From contig JAOSJT010000001.1 of the NCBI GenBank assembly GCA_027493955.1, positions 635,131 through 699,130 of the forward strand: a stretch of DNA of 64,000 nucleotides, in the 5' to 3' direction. Shown here one piece after another: positions 45,001-53,398 of this stretch. Each line of letters begins with the position of its first letter. The first letter of the stretch is position 1. Under the pieces are notes generated by a model that saw nothing but the letters and a program-made list of their open reading frames with translations, did not search any database and was not told where the DNA came from. This DNA is from Bacteroidia bacterium (GTDB lineage: Bacteria; Bacteroidota; Ignavibacteria; SZUA-365). Position numbers and translations under genes: made by a program.

Positions 45001-47037
45001 GTGCGCGATGTCGATGGAACGTATGGCTCCGCTGTGCCCCGTGAGATTGCGCAAACGGCTGCCGTCGCTGACGTTGAGTATGGCGATACGGTTGGTCGCC
45101 GTCGAGGCGACGTAAGAATTGTCGGGAGCAATGGCTACGTCGCCATCCGCACCACTGTCGCCGTTATGGCGCCAGCGCTCGCCCCAGTTCGACGTCTGCC
45201 ACAGGATGACCGTCGTCGCATCGGACGCGGCAAGAAGTGTCCCGTCTTTCGAGAACGCCACGCTGTGCAAGGTCCCGGCCAGGCCGGTGAGTGTGCGTTG
45301 CAACGTGGAAGTTTGCATGTCCCAGAGTTTTACCGTGCCGTCCGCTCCGGCCGAAGCGAGAAGGCGCATATCGGGCGAGAACGCCAGCGCACGCGTTCCG
45401 CCGGTGTGACCCGGGAGTATGGTGATGAAGGCCCCATCCTTCGGGTAGAAGAGCTTGATCTGTCCGTTCTGCAGGCCGAGCGCGGTGAGCGTGCCCGAAG
45501 CCGCGACGGCGATAGAAGTGATCGGTGCCGGCTGAAGCATGCCCCAGGCCCCGTCCAACTGCGTGATACGCTCTTCTTTCGTCGAGACTAATGCAATGCA
45601 GTTGGGACTCGGCGTATTCGCCACGCGCCAATTATAAAAATAGTTGTACACGTTGTCACTGATGCGCAGCCAGTCGTCGCCGTGATTCGTGCTGTATTCC
45701 ACCTCCACGGGAGTGGTGCCGCTCACGCCTGTCCAGGTGTGACGGAAAAAGCTTCCGCTGAACATTTTCTCGCCGCCATTGGGTGTGAGCAGCTTGAGCG
45801 GCCCCGGATCGTACACGCCACCGCTCATTGCGATGGTTTCATGGCAGGGGCTGTCGGCATTGATGACAAGACGGCCGTACACGCGATCGGTGTTCACAGG
45901 CCGATACTGAACCCGCAGCGTGCGCGATTGTCCGGCTGCAAGGGTGAACGGCGGTGCCGTCCCGCCGTAATCGAGAATGCGGAACGCAACCTCCGGCGAC
46001 GTGATGCTCTGTACGTTGACAGCGCCATTACGCGCTGTGAGCGTCACCGTCATTTCCTTTGTCGAACCTCCGTTTACCACGCCATAATCGAGCAGGACAC
46101 TGGATGCGTCGATGCCGATGATTTTGTTCGCAGGGACGGAAACAGTGGTATTCTGGGTTACTGTGCGGTTGTTTTTGCGCAAGGTCACGTCCACATCCCG
46201 TTCTGTGTCGCAGCCGTCGGTCGTGTAGACGAGTTCGCAGGGCTCATAGAGAAAAATCTGTTCGCCGATCTGCTTGAAGATATCCCGCGCTTTGGCTTCT
46301 GTGACGACATCCTCGAACCAGGCGCCCTGTGTTTGCGTGGCGATTTGACGCAGACTGGTATTGATCGTATTGGGAGACAGGGAGACGGTGAAAATCTTGA
46401 TATTGGCCGCCCGCGCCGCTGTTACGATCTGTGTCACCTGCGGGTTGGTCATAATCTGCACGGCATCGGTGATGAACACGATATAACGCGGCTGTGGTCT
46501 GTTGGCGGTGAACGCGATGGCGCCGGCGATGGGATCCATGAACGCGGTAATGAAATCGGTACCGCCGCCCGAGGCGCGCATGCTGTCGATGGACGCAAGT
46601 ATCGCCGCCTTATCGGAGGTGTACTGCAGCCGGATGTTCGGATTATCTGAGAACGTGGTGATGCCGGTCGCGGCCGGAGGATACGTGAGATCGTTGACCA
46701 ACTGTGAGGCGGCCATCTTCATGTTCGCGAGGCGGTTGTCCACCGTCATGCTGAAACTCAGATCCACAGTCAGCGTGAGCGACAGCACCGGAGTAAGCGG
46801 GGGAGGACAGCTCACGGAAATGACGGGACGCGTGATACCGTTTTCGACCACGGTAAAATCCGACGGCGCATATTGCCGGATCTCTTTCCCTGCGGCGTCC
46901 TGCGCCAGGAAGCGCACACCGATTTGCGGGTATCTGCTGCCGTCCGTGTCCACGATGCGGAAGGTGAGTTGTCCGTGCGCGTGCGGGACTGCTGACAGCA
47001 GAAGGCAGGACAGCGCGAAGATGGTAGTGTATTTCAT
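42019..47037 (-). CDS. 1672-aa T9SS protein: VWA, seven WD40 repeats, multiple ASH-like domains
   Basis: Signal peptide (FALSCLLLSAVPHAHGQ). A VWA domain runs from about 85 to 270 with MIDAS motif DLSFS. Beta-sandwich segments follow, then seven WD40-type repeats (roughly 530-790, for example LLASAGADGTVKLWDM and VLASGSDDRSVRLWNT), enough for one closed propeller. At least four choice-of-anchor-D/ASH-like units follow, each around DFGxxxxGxxxTRTLSLVNPA and IPFSG/IPLSG. The C-terminal T9SS sorting domain reads RNAPNPFTGSTELAYYL, LRVYNGLGREV, LPSGVYVAML. The gene begins 24 nt after the OmpA-type gene upstream, so they are probably co-transcribed. A surface interaction protein is likely; partners unknown. 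Confidence 0.88.
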   Translation of the reverse strand: MKYTTIFALSCLLLSAVPHAHGQLTFRIVDTDGSRYPQIGVRFLAQDAAGKEIRQYAPSDFTVVENGITRPVISVSCPPPLTPVLSLTLTVDLSFSMTVDNRLANMKMAASQLVNDLTYPPAATGITTFSDNPNIRLQYTSDKAAILASIDSMRASGGGTDFITAFMDPIAGAIAFTANRPQPRYIVFITDAVQIMTNPQVTQIVTAARAANIKIFTVSLSPNTINTSLRQIATQTQGAWFEDVVTEAKARDIFKQIGEQIFLYEPCELVYTTDGCDTERDVDVTLRKNNRTVTQNTTVSVPANKIIGIDASSVLLDYGVVNGGSTKEMTVTLTARNGAVNVQSITSPEVAFRILDYGGTAPPFTLAAGQSRTLRVQYRPVNTDRVYGRLVINADSPCHETIAMSGGVYDPGPLKLLTPNGGEKMFSGSFFRHTWTGVSGTTPVEVEYSTNHGDDWLRISDNVYNYFYNWRVANTPSPNCIALVSTKEERITQLDGAWGMLQPAPITSIAVAASGTLTALGLQNGQIKLFYPKDGAFITILPGHTGGTRALAFSPDMRLLASAGADGTVKLWDMQTSTLQRTLTGLAGTLHSVAFSKDGTLLAASDATTVILWQTSNWGERWRHNGDSGADGDVAIAPDNSYVASTATNRIAILNVSDGSRLRNLTGHSGAIRSIDIAHEGSVLASGSDDRSVRLWNTRTWQTIRSFSGHSDAVRSVQLANAGIRVISASRDNSVRIWESRTGALLHTFNGHTDDVLAVAVDHRLKLVLSGGDDQRLRYWGYVPPLADKSDDLWEIITTVTSLTHNMPDFDPLRCPDTWSEVEVLLENIGNQDVTLTRMHISGQDSAVFSIEGGFTIPPQVVMKPEDSLRVRLRFFPPVAGTFNSELIFETNIPGSPVYAIPLSGRKDTVSMAVSEDTLYAGEFYQCSDAAFLPLILTNTGMLTIAVDSIDSSLGDVLSFAGTMPRTMLPGQQDTILVRVLPKADGPFDGTLRMRVSPCSYEHEVRVIGHRITATPIARPNPVDFGFAAIGEKNTRTLSLVNPAVVDMEIDSFAVLFPSPPFRLVSGPDSAFIIPANDSVVFVFEYEPESEGAASGQMFFHASLPCLDSILVDLVASSSRKPSIAFTKTDFPQLVCADDTVAYAEATLRNTGGLPLTISAMRFGGANPGDFRVVSPLPPVTIPVGGSQTFQLAFNTQTLRQTRNGDLIVDSDAENFPVLTIPFSGFKHEVALEVIGRDHDFGELYGCNFPVYDTVIVRNPGTLALAVEIDTSLLRTGYTMQPRTSSITLGPGASQTFILTFDPTVFGARSERFSYTVSPCLTGGAFSYDYTYSDHVAAVQPQLLDFGTLGVGAVATQSFTIRNPYGKPMSLAYIGTAFSGLRSWSPNPLPDLLAPGATVTITLEFGDDQAVTYADSIRIATSINGCTDSSRVIHLRGRVEGSVATVELPTLTAAIGERITIPLRLRNSSNLALTATKSFRLALLFNRSMLWPEAVSSSSGVATMSSEAAGAYQRVTIDVTQPSSPQDGVLVELRCLVLLGNNDVTPLTIDSFQWLEGTTVTQTISGSFTATGICEAGGKRLLAPPGVPSLRRNAPNPFTGSTELAYYLPEDAYADLRVYNGLGREVAVLAEGFLPAGMHLVAFDATHLPSGVYVAMLRTADGVQTLRMLRAK

Positions 47038-47061
47038 GCCCGTATCCTTTCCTCTACACAG

Positions 47062-49053
47062 TTATTCCAGGCCGGTTTCAACGACGATCTGCACGGTACG
47101 GCAGTAATTTCGTCCTTCCGGGATTTCATTATCGAAGAGCAGACGATCGCTGCCCACCGCGTGCAATTGCACGTCTATCCCTTCGATGCGTCTGCCGAGG
47201 GCCTTCTGTACGGAGACGCAGCGTTCCATCGCCAGAGTGCGGTTAATTTCAGGATTTCCGGTTCTGTCTGCAAAGCCGAAGATTTCCACTTTGGAACGTG
47301 ATGTAATGGCTTCGCCCACGATGTCGAGAATCCTTTTATTGTCGCCACTCAGCTCCGAACTCTTGAAGTCGAAGAGAATGAGGCTGAATCGGTCAATACG
47401 CCGATTGCCCTCGGTTTCGAAGACTTCCGTGGTGCGTGTTTCCGTCTCGAAAGGCAGAGAGACCGTGGTGCTGCGTATCTGACCAGCCTTGTCTTCCACA
47501 TTGAATACCGCCTGCACCACACTGCCGGCGGGTGGAATCCTGGTCGTATCAATATGCCATTCGAGTTCGGCGGGCGGTTCACCCGTGTCCGCGAACGTCG
47601 CGTAACTTTCATTGCCGCGTTTGACATCCACCGACCAGCGGGCGACACCTGCTTCGCTGAGCACGCTCGGACGAAGCAGGAGCAGCGGAGTGGAGATGCT
47701 CTGCTCAACCGCCTGCCAGCGGACGGGAGCGAGGATATTCCTGTCGTTACTCGACAGCTCCACGCGACGGGCTTCCTGCTGACCTTCGAGAGCTTCGACA
47801 TTGGGGGCCTGCTCGGGGAGATTACGCGTCTTTATTTCCATACGCGCGGCGGCGATGCCCCATACATCACGTAAATAATTTCGCACCGCTTCGGCGCGTC
47901 GTCGGGAGAGTTCCCGATTATTTTTCTCAACGCCTGTGGCATTATTGCAGCCGGTAAGTGTCAGTTTCGCCGAGGGATTTGCACGCATACGGGAACCGAC
48001 AATATTGAGCATGTCGGCGTATACGCTGAGCGTTTTATTCGGCAGCCGCGATTCATTGAAATCGCCGGTCGTTGTCGGCTGCAGGCGGTGCATGGACGTG
48101 GAGTCCACATCGGCCGAACCCTGGGTGAAGAAAACATAGGGCAGGACGGGAAAGAGTTCGCTTTGTGTGAGCCGGTCCACAATTACACGGGCATCCTCGC
48201 GCAACGCTCCGTCAGCGGAACGGGCGAACACCCGGAGGTTCGGCTCTATCCCGGGCGGCGGTGGCGGTGGCGGCGGTGGCGGTGGTGGCGGCGGTTCCGG
48301 GATGTGATAGAGGAGAGCAAGCCCTCCTTCGAGTCCGTTCGCGTGCCAGTCCACATCGCCGCTTAGGGAGGTGGCTGCAAGACGTACCGCGATTTCCGGC
48401 CACAGCGCAAAGTTGCCGCCGAGGCTCAGCGGCCATCGCGCACCCGCACCGAACGCTGCGTACAACGAAGCGCCGCCAGGAAGAGCGATGTTGTAATCGT
48501 TTCTGATGCGCTGAAGATCGTCGAACGTCACGTCCGTCGGCCGCAACAGTTCTTCTGTCTGATGCACGTCGTTCGTGAGCAGGTAGCCGATATGGGTTCC
48601 CGCGAAAAGCATGAACGAGGTGCCGCGCAACGGCTGATAGCCGATGGTTGGTCGTAAATCCAGCATGTTCGTGGTGGATGCGACGCGATGCTCGACAAAG
48701 GCCTCCTCCGGTCCGCGCGGTGTCAGAACAGGCCCGAGGTACTCGTCTGCGGTGAGAGTGGCGGATATATCCGCGTAGCGCAGCGCAACCTGCAGAGACC
48801 ACGCATCGTCGAGCATGATGTGATAGATGCCGCCAAACGCGGGTCCGACACCATCACCGCCATTGTAGCCGGTACAGCAGCTCGGTATGCCGGGGAGTAC
48901 GGAGAAATCCGCCGAATGGGTAGTGCGCAGCACTCCGCCGCTGATGCCTATGGCGGGTCGAAGGTGCGGCGCTGTTCCTCCCTGCGCCAATACTGTTACA
49001 TCCAAGGAAACAAGAAACACGAATAGCAGCAGTCCAGTAGCCGTATGCCTCAC
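47062..49053 (-). CDS. Outer-membrane barrel protein with twin OmpA-like domains
   Basis: 663 residues with signal peptide (LLLFVFLVSLDVTVLAQ). Residues about 30-240 look like an outer-membrane beta-barrel (WSLQVALRYADISATL, GTSFMLFAGTHIGYLL). A run of Pro (about 12) follows as a spacer. The rest copies the layout of the 1726-3786 protein. OmpA-like domain 1 (PYVFFTQGSADVD, LNIVGSRMRANP) has its usual GHTD as GCNN. After a beta-rich spacer comes OmpA-like domain 2, with FGFADRTG and Arg in AMERCVSV keeping the peptidoglycan-binding pair. Probably connects the outer membrane to the cell wall. Confidence 0.86.
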   Translation of the reverse strand: MRHTATGLLLFVFLVSLDVTVLAQGGTAPHLRPAIGISGGVLRTTHSADFSVLPGIPSCCTGYNGGDGVGPAFGGIYHIMLDDAWSLQVALRYADISATLTADEYLGPVLTPRGPEEAFVEHRVASTTNMLDLRPTIGYQPLRGTSFMLFAGTHIGYLLTNDVHQTEELLRPTDVTFDDLQRIRNDYNIALPGGASLYAAFGAGARWPLSLGGNFALWPEIAVRLAATSLSGDVDWHANGLEGGLALLYHIPEPPPPPPPPPPPPPPGIEPNLRVFARSADGALREDARVIVDRLTQSELFPVLPYVFFTQGSADVDSTSMHRLQPTTTGDFNESRLPNKTLSVYADMLNIVGSRMRANPSAKLTLTGCNNATGVEKNNRELSRRRAEAVRNYLRDVWGIAAARMEIKTRNLPEQAPNVEALEGQQEARRVELSSNDRNILAPVRWQAVEQSISTPLLLLRPSVLSEAGVARWSVDVKRGNESYATFADTGEPPAELEWHIDTTRIPPAGSVVQAVFNVEDKAGQIRSTTVSLPFETETRTTEVFETEGNRRIDRFSLILFDFKSSELSGDNKRILDIVGEAITSRSKVEIFGFADRTGNPEINRTLAMERCVSVQKALGRRIEGIDVQLHAVGSDRLLFDNEIPEGRNYCRTVQIVVETGLE
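48248..48296. repeat. GGC/GGT simple repeat encoding a poly-proline spacer
   Basis: A run of GGC and GGT triplets (plus strand) encodes about 12 consecutive prolines in the minus-strand twin-OmpA protein, between its barrel and its OmpA-like part. Such runs are prone to length change. Confidence 0.8.
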
Positions 49054-49336
49054 GATGAACCTGTATTGTTGTAGGATGAGCGGACCACAGTCCGGAATGA
49101 TATGGAAATTACGCCCGTTTCGACAGAAATAAAAAATTCGAGCATGACTTCGACGAATCGCACCGGAGAAATTGACACATTGTGGCGCCTTTTGTTTCAG
49201 GGCTATTCAGAATGACATCGGAGAAGACCCCAAGGTTACGAAAAACCGTGCGACGCGTCACGGAGCGGAAGAGGCACCGATCGGCGCGCACCGTCGTCCG
49301 CAGCCGTGCTGCGATGTACCGGCAGGGAGTTTCCTG

Positions 49337-49706
49337 CTGAGTGTGCCCACCAGTCCGCCTGGACGGACACCGGCTCATTTCTGCGATGATATCCGAGTCG
49401 TGTCAGTGGTGCCAACAAACCCCGTCCCCCTTCGGGACATCCTTCGGCTTGAATTGGATCTACGAAACGTACATTTCCTTTCGGGACTCCCGTTATTGAC
49501 ATCTCATGGAAGTGGGGCTCTGATTACGTTACGGAACGAATCATGCTTTCCCGCAGTAGCGGAACTGCTCTGCTGACATCGGATTTTTGAGCACTATCCG
49601 TGCTGTCGCAGCCCTCCGCATGACGAGGTTATCTGGCACGCACTGGTGCGATGATGTCACTTACGAAATGGACCGGTGTCTGAGGCGGACTGGTAGGCAT
49701 ACTCAG
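49337..49706. mobile_element. MITE-like element bounded by about 42-45-bp imperfect terminal inverted repeats
   Basis: The left end (49337-49381) and the reverse complement of the right end (49665-49706) share CTGAGTRTGCCYACC, AGTCCGCCT and, after a 3-nt length difference, GACACCGG and CATTTC. No transposase frame lies between them and no clear target duplication is visible. This is the shape of a non-autonomous insertion (MITE) or a decayed insertion sequence. Confidence 0.5.
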
Positions 49707-49756
49707 GGGGGACGATGTTTTGTTGATTCAGGATTGTCCATATAATCAGGCATGTC

Positions 49757-50115
49757 ATGAGCAGCGGAGGTGGAGGGTCCAACGAGTGTAAGGATGGATT
49801 CTGCGACTTCGCTTCGCTCCGCGCAGAATGACCGTTGTCTGTCGCCCCGAGATCGGGAAGAACCTGCGTCCGGACTCCGCGGTTGCGATGAGCAGCGGAG
49901 GTGGAGGGTCCAACGAGTGTATGGATGGATTCTGCGACTTCGCTTCGCTCCGCGCAGAATGACCGTTGTCTGTCGCTCTGAGATCGGGAAGAACTTGCGT
50001 CCGGACTCCGCGGTTGTGATGATTAGCGGAGGTGGGGGCCAGCGCGTGTATGGATGGATTCAGCGACTTCGCTTAGCTCCGCGCAGAATGACCGTTGTCT
50101 GTCGCCCTCAGAGGC
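49757..50115. repeat. Three tandem 131-bp direct repeats containing a palindrome
   Basis: Copies start at 49757, 49888 and 50019. Copies 1 and 2 are nearly identical; copy 3 is diverged and cut short near 50115. Each starts ATGAGCAGCGGAGGTGG (ATGATTAGCGGAGGTGG in copy 3). Copies 1 and 2 contain ATTCTGCG and CGCAGAAT flanking a 16-nt loop (49798-49829 and 49929-49960), and CCGTTGTCTGTCGC follows. In copy 3 the left stem arm is mutated. The repeats lie upstream of the ATP synthase promoter. Confidence 0.85.
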
Positions 50116-50223
50116 TGCGGGATCGTGATGGGGAGAAGGGAGAAGCTCAACTCGTAACGGACATAATATCTCCGAAATATCGCAGCGAAAAATAGGCGGA
50201 AAATCAGTATCGTGAAGAAAATC

Positions 50224-50254
50224 TTTGCATTATTGCAAAAATCTTTTACATTTA
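50224..50254 (+). promoter_or_regulatory. Bacteroidota-type promoter for the ATP synthase operon
   Basis: TTTG (50224-50227), a 19-nt spacer, then TACATTTA (50247-50254). This matches the -33 TTTG / -7 TAnnTTTG consensus of Bacteroidota housekeeping promoters at 11 of the 12 elements-plus-spacing criteria (last G is A). It lies 40 nt before the first gene of the operon. Confidence 0.5.
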
Positions 50255-50294
50255 GGGCTGTACTTTTTTGCAGATTATTCAGTATCTGCCCAGT

Positions 50295-50552
50295 ATGAAA
50301 AAAGCCGGAAAATCCACTATGAGCATGTTGTCGGAAGCGATGCGCGACGTGCTTCCGTACACAAACCTCGGCTGGCAGCTCGTTGCGACGATGCTGGTGT
50401 TTTTCGGAGCCGGGTACCTTATCGACAGATGGTTGGACACCGGTGACACAATGAAAATTCTGTTCGCGATTCTTGGAATCATCGTCGGTCTTTACACGTT
50501 TTTCAAATCAGTACAACAACTTCAGGACAAGAGGAAAAAAACCTCACCATGA
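50295..50552 (+). CDS. atpZ: AtpZ/AtpI-type small membrane protein of ATP synthase
   Basis: 85 residues from ATG 50295; a TTG at 50268 would add nine residues. Two hydrophobic helices (LGWQLVATMLVFFGAGYLIDRWL and ILFAILGIIVGLYTFFKSVQQL) match the AtpZ/ATPase gene 1 family. Members are linked to F-type ATP synthase assembly or ion supply. Its stop overlaps the next start (ATGA). Confidence 0.82.
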   Translation: MKKAGKSTMSMLSEAMRDVLPYTNLGWQLVATMLVFFGAGYLIDRWLDTGDTMKILFAILGIIVGLYTFFKSVQQLQDKRKKTSP

Positions 50553-50968
50553 TTACCATCGTCAAACATCAGCTGACCAAGGTCAAAATCGAGTTCGCGC
50601 TGCTTGCGCTGCTTTCCGTGCTTTTCATGGCATTTTCCGTGTTGCGCGGCAATCCGGACGGATTCGGGATGGATTTGCTGGCCGGTTGTATTTTAAGTGT
50701 GACCAATGCATTTTTAGGATATGTGTTCATTGAGAGAGCATTCCGGCTCAATGGTAATCTGTTCATGATTTTCTCTCTTGCCGGAATGACGATGCGTTTC
50801 TTTCTCATGATCGCCGCCGTCGCCGTGTTCTTGCTGACTACCACGGTGAACACACTGGAGTTCGTCGGGTCATTCATGGCCTTCTACACGGTGTTTCTTG
50901 TCGCGGAAATTTTGCACATCAACAAGAAAACCGATCTGATCAAGCTCCGCGCGGCGGTCGCTCAATAA
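50549..50968 (+). CDS. Four-helix membrane protein of the ATP synthase operon (AtpI-like)
   Basis: 139 residues with four hydrophobic segments (IEFALLALLSVLFMAFSVL, LLAGCILSVTNAFLGYVFI, FMIFSLAGMTMRFFLMIAAVAVFLL, FVGSFMAFYTVFLVAEIL). Position between atpZ and atpB is that of AtpI, the c-ring assembly factor, and the size fits. Sequence similarity to classical AtpI is not obvious, so the role is inferred from place. Confidence 0.7.
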   Translation: MITIVKHQLTKVKIEFALLALLSVLFMAFSVLRGNPDGFGMDLLAGCILSVTNAFLGYVFIERAFRLNGNLFMIFSLAGMTMRFFLMIAAVAVFLLTTTVNTLEFVGSFMAFYTVFLVAEILHINKKTDLIKLRAAVAQ

Positions 50969-50995
50969 AGCGATAATCGTTACGACACCATCAGC

Positions 50996-51988
50996 ATGAT
51001 CCAAAGCTACAGATTCAGGGAAATAGTCGTTCTTGCCACAGTGTTGCTGCTGGCGATGGGCGCATCGGCACGTGCGGAGCAGAACGGCGCAATGCGCGAC
51101 AGCACGCACAGTCAGGCGACCCACGACGCCGCAGTGGAAGGGCACGGCGCGGGAGATCACCACGGTACGGACAATCTCGCACCGTCCGAGGAAATGATGC
51201 GTATTCTCGAACATAAAGTGGAGAACACGCCGTATTTCCATGAATATCCCTTGCCTGAAATTCATTTTCCCGAGAACTGGATCATCAATGTCGCGGGCGT
51301 GTCCATCAACATGTCGCCCAACCGCCACGTCGTGTACATGTGGTTCGCCATGCTCCTGACGGTGTTGCTCACCTGGCTGGCCGCGCGTCAAAATCGCAAA
51401 GGCACCATACCGAAGGGGTACGGCAACATGATCGAGTCGGTGGTGGTGTTCATTCGCGACGAAGTGGCTCATCCCTTCCTCCATGATGCGACGGAGCGCT
51501 ACCTGCCGCTGTTGCTGTCCTTCTTCTTCTTTATCGCAACCATGAATCTCGTAGGACTGCTGCCTTTCGGCGCGGCCTCGACAGGCAATATCAATATCAC
51601 CGCCGGAATGGCGTTGATCACCTTTTCGTTCATGATTTTCGGCGGTATGCGTCACAACGGAGCCTTCGGATTCTGGAAGGGGCTTATCCCCGGCGGCGTA
51701 CCGATGCCGCTCATTCCGCTGATGTTCCTGATCGAACTCATGGGTCTCCTGACCAAGCCCTTCGCCCTCGCGGTTCGTCTCTTCGCGAATATGCTGTCCG
51801 GCGCGCTGGTCATCGGCGCATTTTATGCCCTGATTTTCGGCATGGACACTGTGCTGGTCGCGCCGTTGTCGCTGGCCTTCCTGTTGTTCATGTCCTTGCT
51901 CAAGATATTCGTGTGCCTCCTGCAGGCGTACATTTTTACCATGCTGTCCGCCTTCTTCATCGGAATGTCGGTGCATCAGCATCATTAA
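50996..51988 (+). CDS. atpB: F-type ATP synthase subunit a
   Basis: 330 residues. A signal-like N-terminal segment and a His/Asp-rich stretch (HGAGDHHGTDN) precede the membrane domain, an extension seen in Bacteroidetes/Chlorobi subunits. The essential proton-channel Arg is Arg261 in PFALAVRLFANMLSG. Later helices ALSLAFLLFMSLLKIFVCLLQAYIFTMLSAFFI complete the channel. It forms the stator half-channels next to the c-ring in the inner membrane. Confidence 0.95.
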   Translation: MIQSYRFREIVVLATVLLLAMGASARAEQNGAMRDSTHSQATHDAAVEGHGAGDHHGTDNLAPSEEMMRILEHKVENTPYFHEYPLPEIHFPENWIINVAGVSINMSPNRHVVYMWFAMLLTVLLTWLAARQNRKGTIPKGYGNMIESVVVFIRDEVAHPFLHDATERYLPLLLSFFFFIATMNLVGLLPFGAASTGNINITAGMALITFSFMIFGGMRHNGAFGFWKGLIPGGVPMPLIPLMFLIELMGLLTKPFALAVRLFANMLSGALVIGAFYALIFGMDTVLVAPLSLAFLLFMSLLKIFVCLLQAYIFTMLSAFFIGMSVHQHH

Positions 51989-52039
51989 CATCGAATTCAA
52001 CGGAAATTTGTCTATCACATTCAATTCTGGAGGTTTTCA

Positions 52040-52258
52040 ATGGAATTAGCCTGGTTAGCAGCGGGTATTGGCGCCGCCATCGTGGTGGTTGGTGCGGGGT
52101 TTGGTATCGGTAAGCTCGCAGCCGCCGCAATGGAAGCGATCGGTCGTCAGCCCGAAGCCGCCAACGATCTTCGCGGAGCGATGATCATCATGGCAGCGCT
52201 CATCGAAGGTATCGCGCTGTTCGCGGTCGTCGTCTGTCTGCTTCTCGCATTGAAATAA
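52040..52258 (+). CDS. atpE: F-type ATP synthase subunit c
   Basis: 72 residues, two helices. GAGFGIGK is the glycine motif of helix 1, RQPEA the polar loop, and Glu56 in ALIEGIALFAVV the ion-carrying carboxylate. The sodium-binding residue set is not evident, so proton coupling is likely (inference). GGAGG upstream (52030-52034) gives strong translation, as expected for a ring subunit. Confidence 0.95.
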   Translation: MELAWLAAGIGAAIVVVGAGFGIGKLAAAAMEAIGRQPEAANDLRGAMIIMAALIEGIALFAVVVCLLLALK

Positions 52259-52303
52259 ACCGCCAACCGGCCGCCGCACGCGCACGAAGTATCGAGGTAT
52301 CGC

Positions 52304-52798
52304 ATGGATAAACTGCTGTCACTTGAACCCGGAATGTTGATTTGGACGTTCATCACGTTCGCATTGCTTCTGTGGATACTCAAGAAAATCGCCTGGAAGC
52401 CGCTGTTGCATGCGCTCGAAGGTCGCGAGCATCGCATTGCATCGGATCTCGACAGGGCGGAGGAAGCCCGCAAGGATGCCGAGCGCATTCTTGCCGAACA
52501 CCGCGCCCTGATGGAGAATTCGGAGCGTGAAGCCCGCAAACTTATCGACGAGGCTAAAGCGACCGCCGAATCCCTCAAGCAGGGCATCATTGACAGTGCG
52601 AACGAACAGGCGCGGCAGATGATCTCGCAGGCGCGCGGAGAAATCCAGCGCGAAAAGGACACTGCTATCACGCAGCTTCGCGGCGAGGTGGCGGACCTCG
52701 CTGTCCGCGCAGCGGGCAAAATTCTTGGCGAGGAACTCGATACCGCCAGACATAAAAAAATGGTGGATGACTTCATCAGCAATCTCCCGAGCAACTAA
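52304..52798 (+). CDS. atpF: F-type ATP synthase subunit b
   Basis: 164 residues. One N-terminal membrane helix ([30 protein letters not shown]) is followed by a long Ala/Glu/Arg-rich coiled coil ([21 protein letters not shown]) forming the peripheral stalk. Only one b-type gene is present here, so a b2 homodimer is expected. Followed 21 nt later by atpH. Confidence 0.94.
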   Translation: MDKLLSLEPGMLIWTFITFALLLWILKKIAWKPLLHALEGREHRIASDLDRAEEARKDAERILAEHRALMENSEREARKLIDEAKATAESLKQGIIDSANEQARQMISQARGEIQREKDTAITQLRGEVADLAVRAAGKILGEELDTARHKKMVDDFISNLPSN

Positions 52799-52819
52799 CC
52801 CGATCATCCGGAGAAACGC

Positions 52820-53359
52820 ATGACCTCTCGCGCCGCATCGCGCTATGCATTGGCAATACTGGACGCGCGTCCCGACGACGTTTCGCTCGAAACGCTGCTG
52901 CGGGATTTGCAGGATGTTCGCGCGTCTGTGCATGCCTCGCGCGAGTTGGAGATGTTCTTTCTTTCCCCCATAATTTCGCGTCAGCACAAACATGACGCTG
53001 TGAAGGGACTGTTCGAAGGCAGGATCTCCGCCTACACCCTCGGTGCTCTGCTGCTGCTTGTCGAGAAAAGCAGGGAAGACCTCCTTGTCGAGATCATCGA
53101 AGCGGTGTTCACTTTGCATCGGGAACGTGAAGGTATTATCCGGTCACGTATCACCAGTGCGGTGGATTTGCCGGAAGAGCAACGGGTTCGAATCGCCGAG
53201 GCGCTTCAAAAGGTCTCAGGCAAAAAAGTGGAAACCGAGTACGTCACCGATCCGGACATCATGGCCGGGTTGGTCGTCCGACTCGGCGACACCGTTTACG
53301 ACGGCAGCGTGCGCCGTCAGCTTCAGCGTCTGCGCGCCCGCTTCATCAGCGGTTCCTGA
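52820..53359 (+). CDS. atpH: F-type ATP synthase subunit delta
   Basis: 179 residues with CGGAGA ahead of the start. ASRYALAILDAR is the typical N-terminus, and the C-terminal half carries SGKKVETEYVTDPDIMAGLVVRLGDTVYDGSVRRQLQRL, the conserved OSCP/delta ending. It links the b stalk to the top of the F1 head. Confidence 0.94.
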   Translation: MTSRAASRYALAILDARPDDVSLETLLRDLQDVRASVHASRELEMFFLSPIISRQHKHDAVKGLFEGRISAYTLGALLLLVEKSREDLLVEIIEAVFTLHREREGIIRSRITSAVDLPEEQRVRIAEALQKVSGKKVETEYVTDPDIMAGLVVRLGDTVYDGSVRRQLQRLRARFISGS

Positions 53360-53398
53360 TGCATTCAGACAACTATCTCCAGCAGATGAGAATACACA

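Larger units (their letters stand above)
49054..50223. other. 1.2-kb non-coding region with repeats
   Basis: No credible gene: open frames here have no ribosome sites and one runs through tandem repeats in shifting frames. It holds a 370-bp element with long inverted ends (49337-49706), three tandem 131-bp repeats (49757-50115) and, at its right edge, the ATP synthase promoter. Confidence 0.7.

Noticed and set aside
49770-50195. 141-residue plus-strand open frame in the repeat region.
   Set aside because: It reads through 131-bp repeats, whose period is not a multiple of three, giving the same DNA in different frames; no ribosome site.
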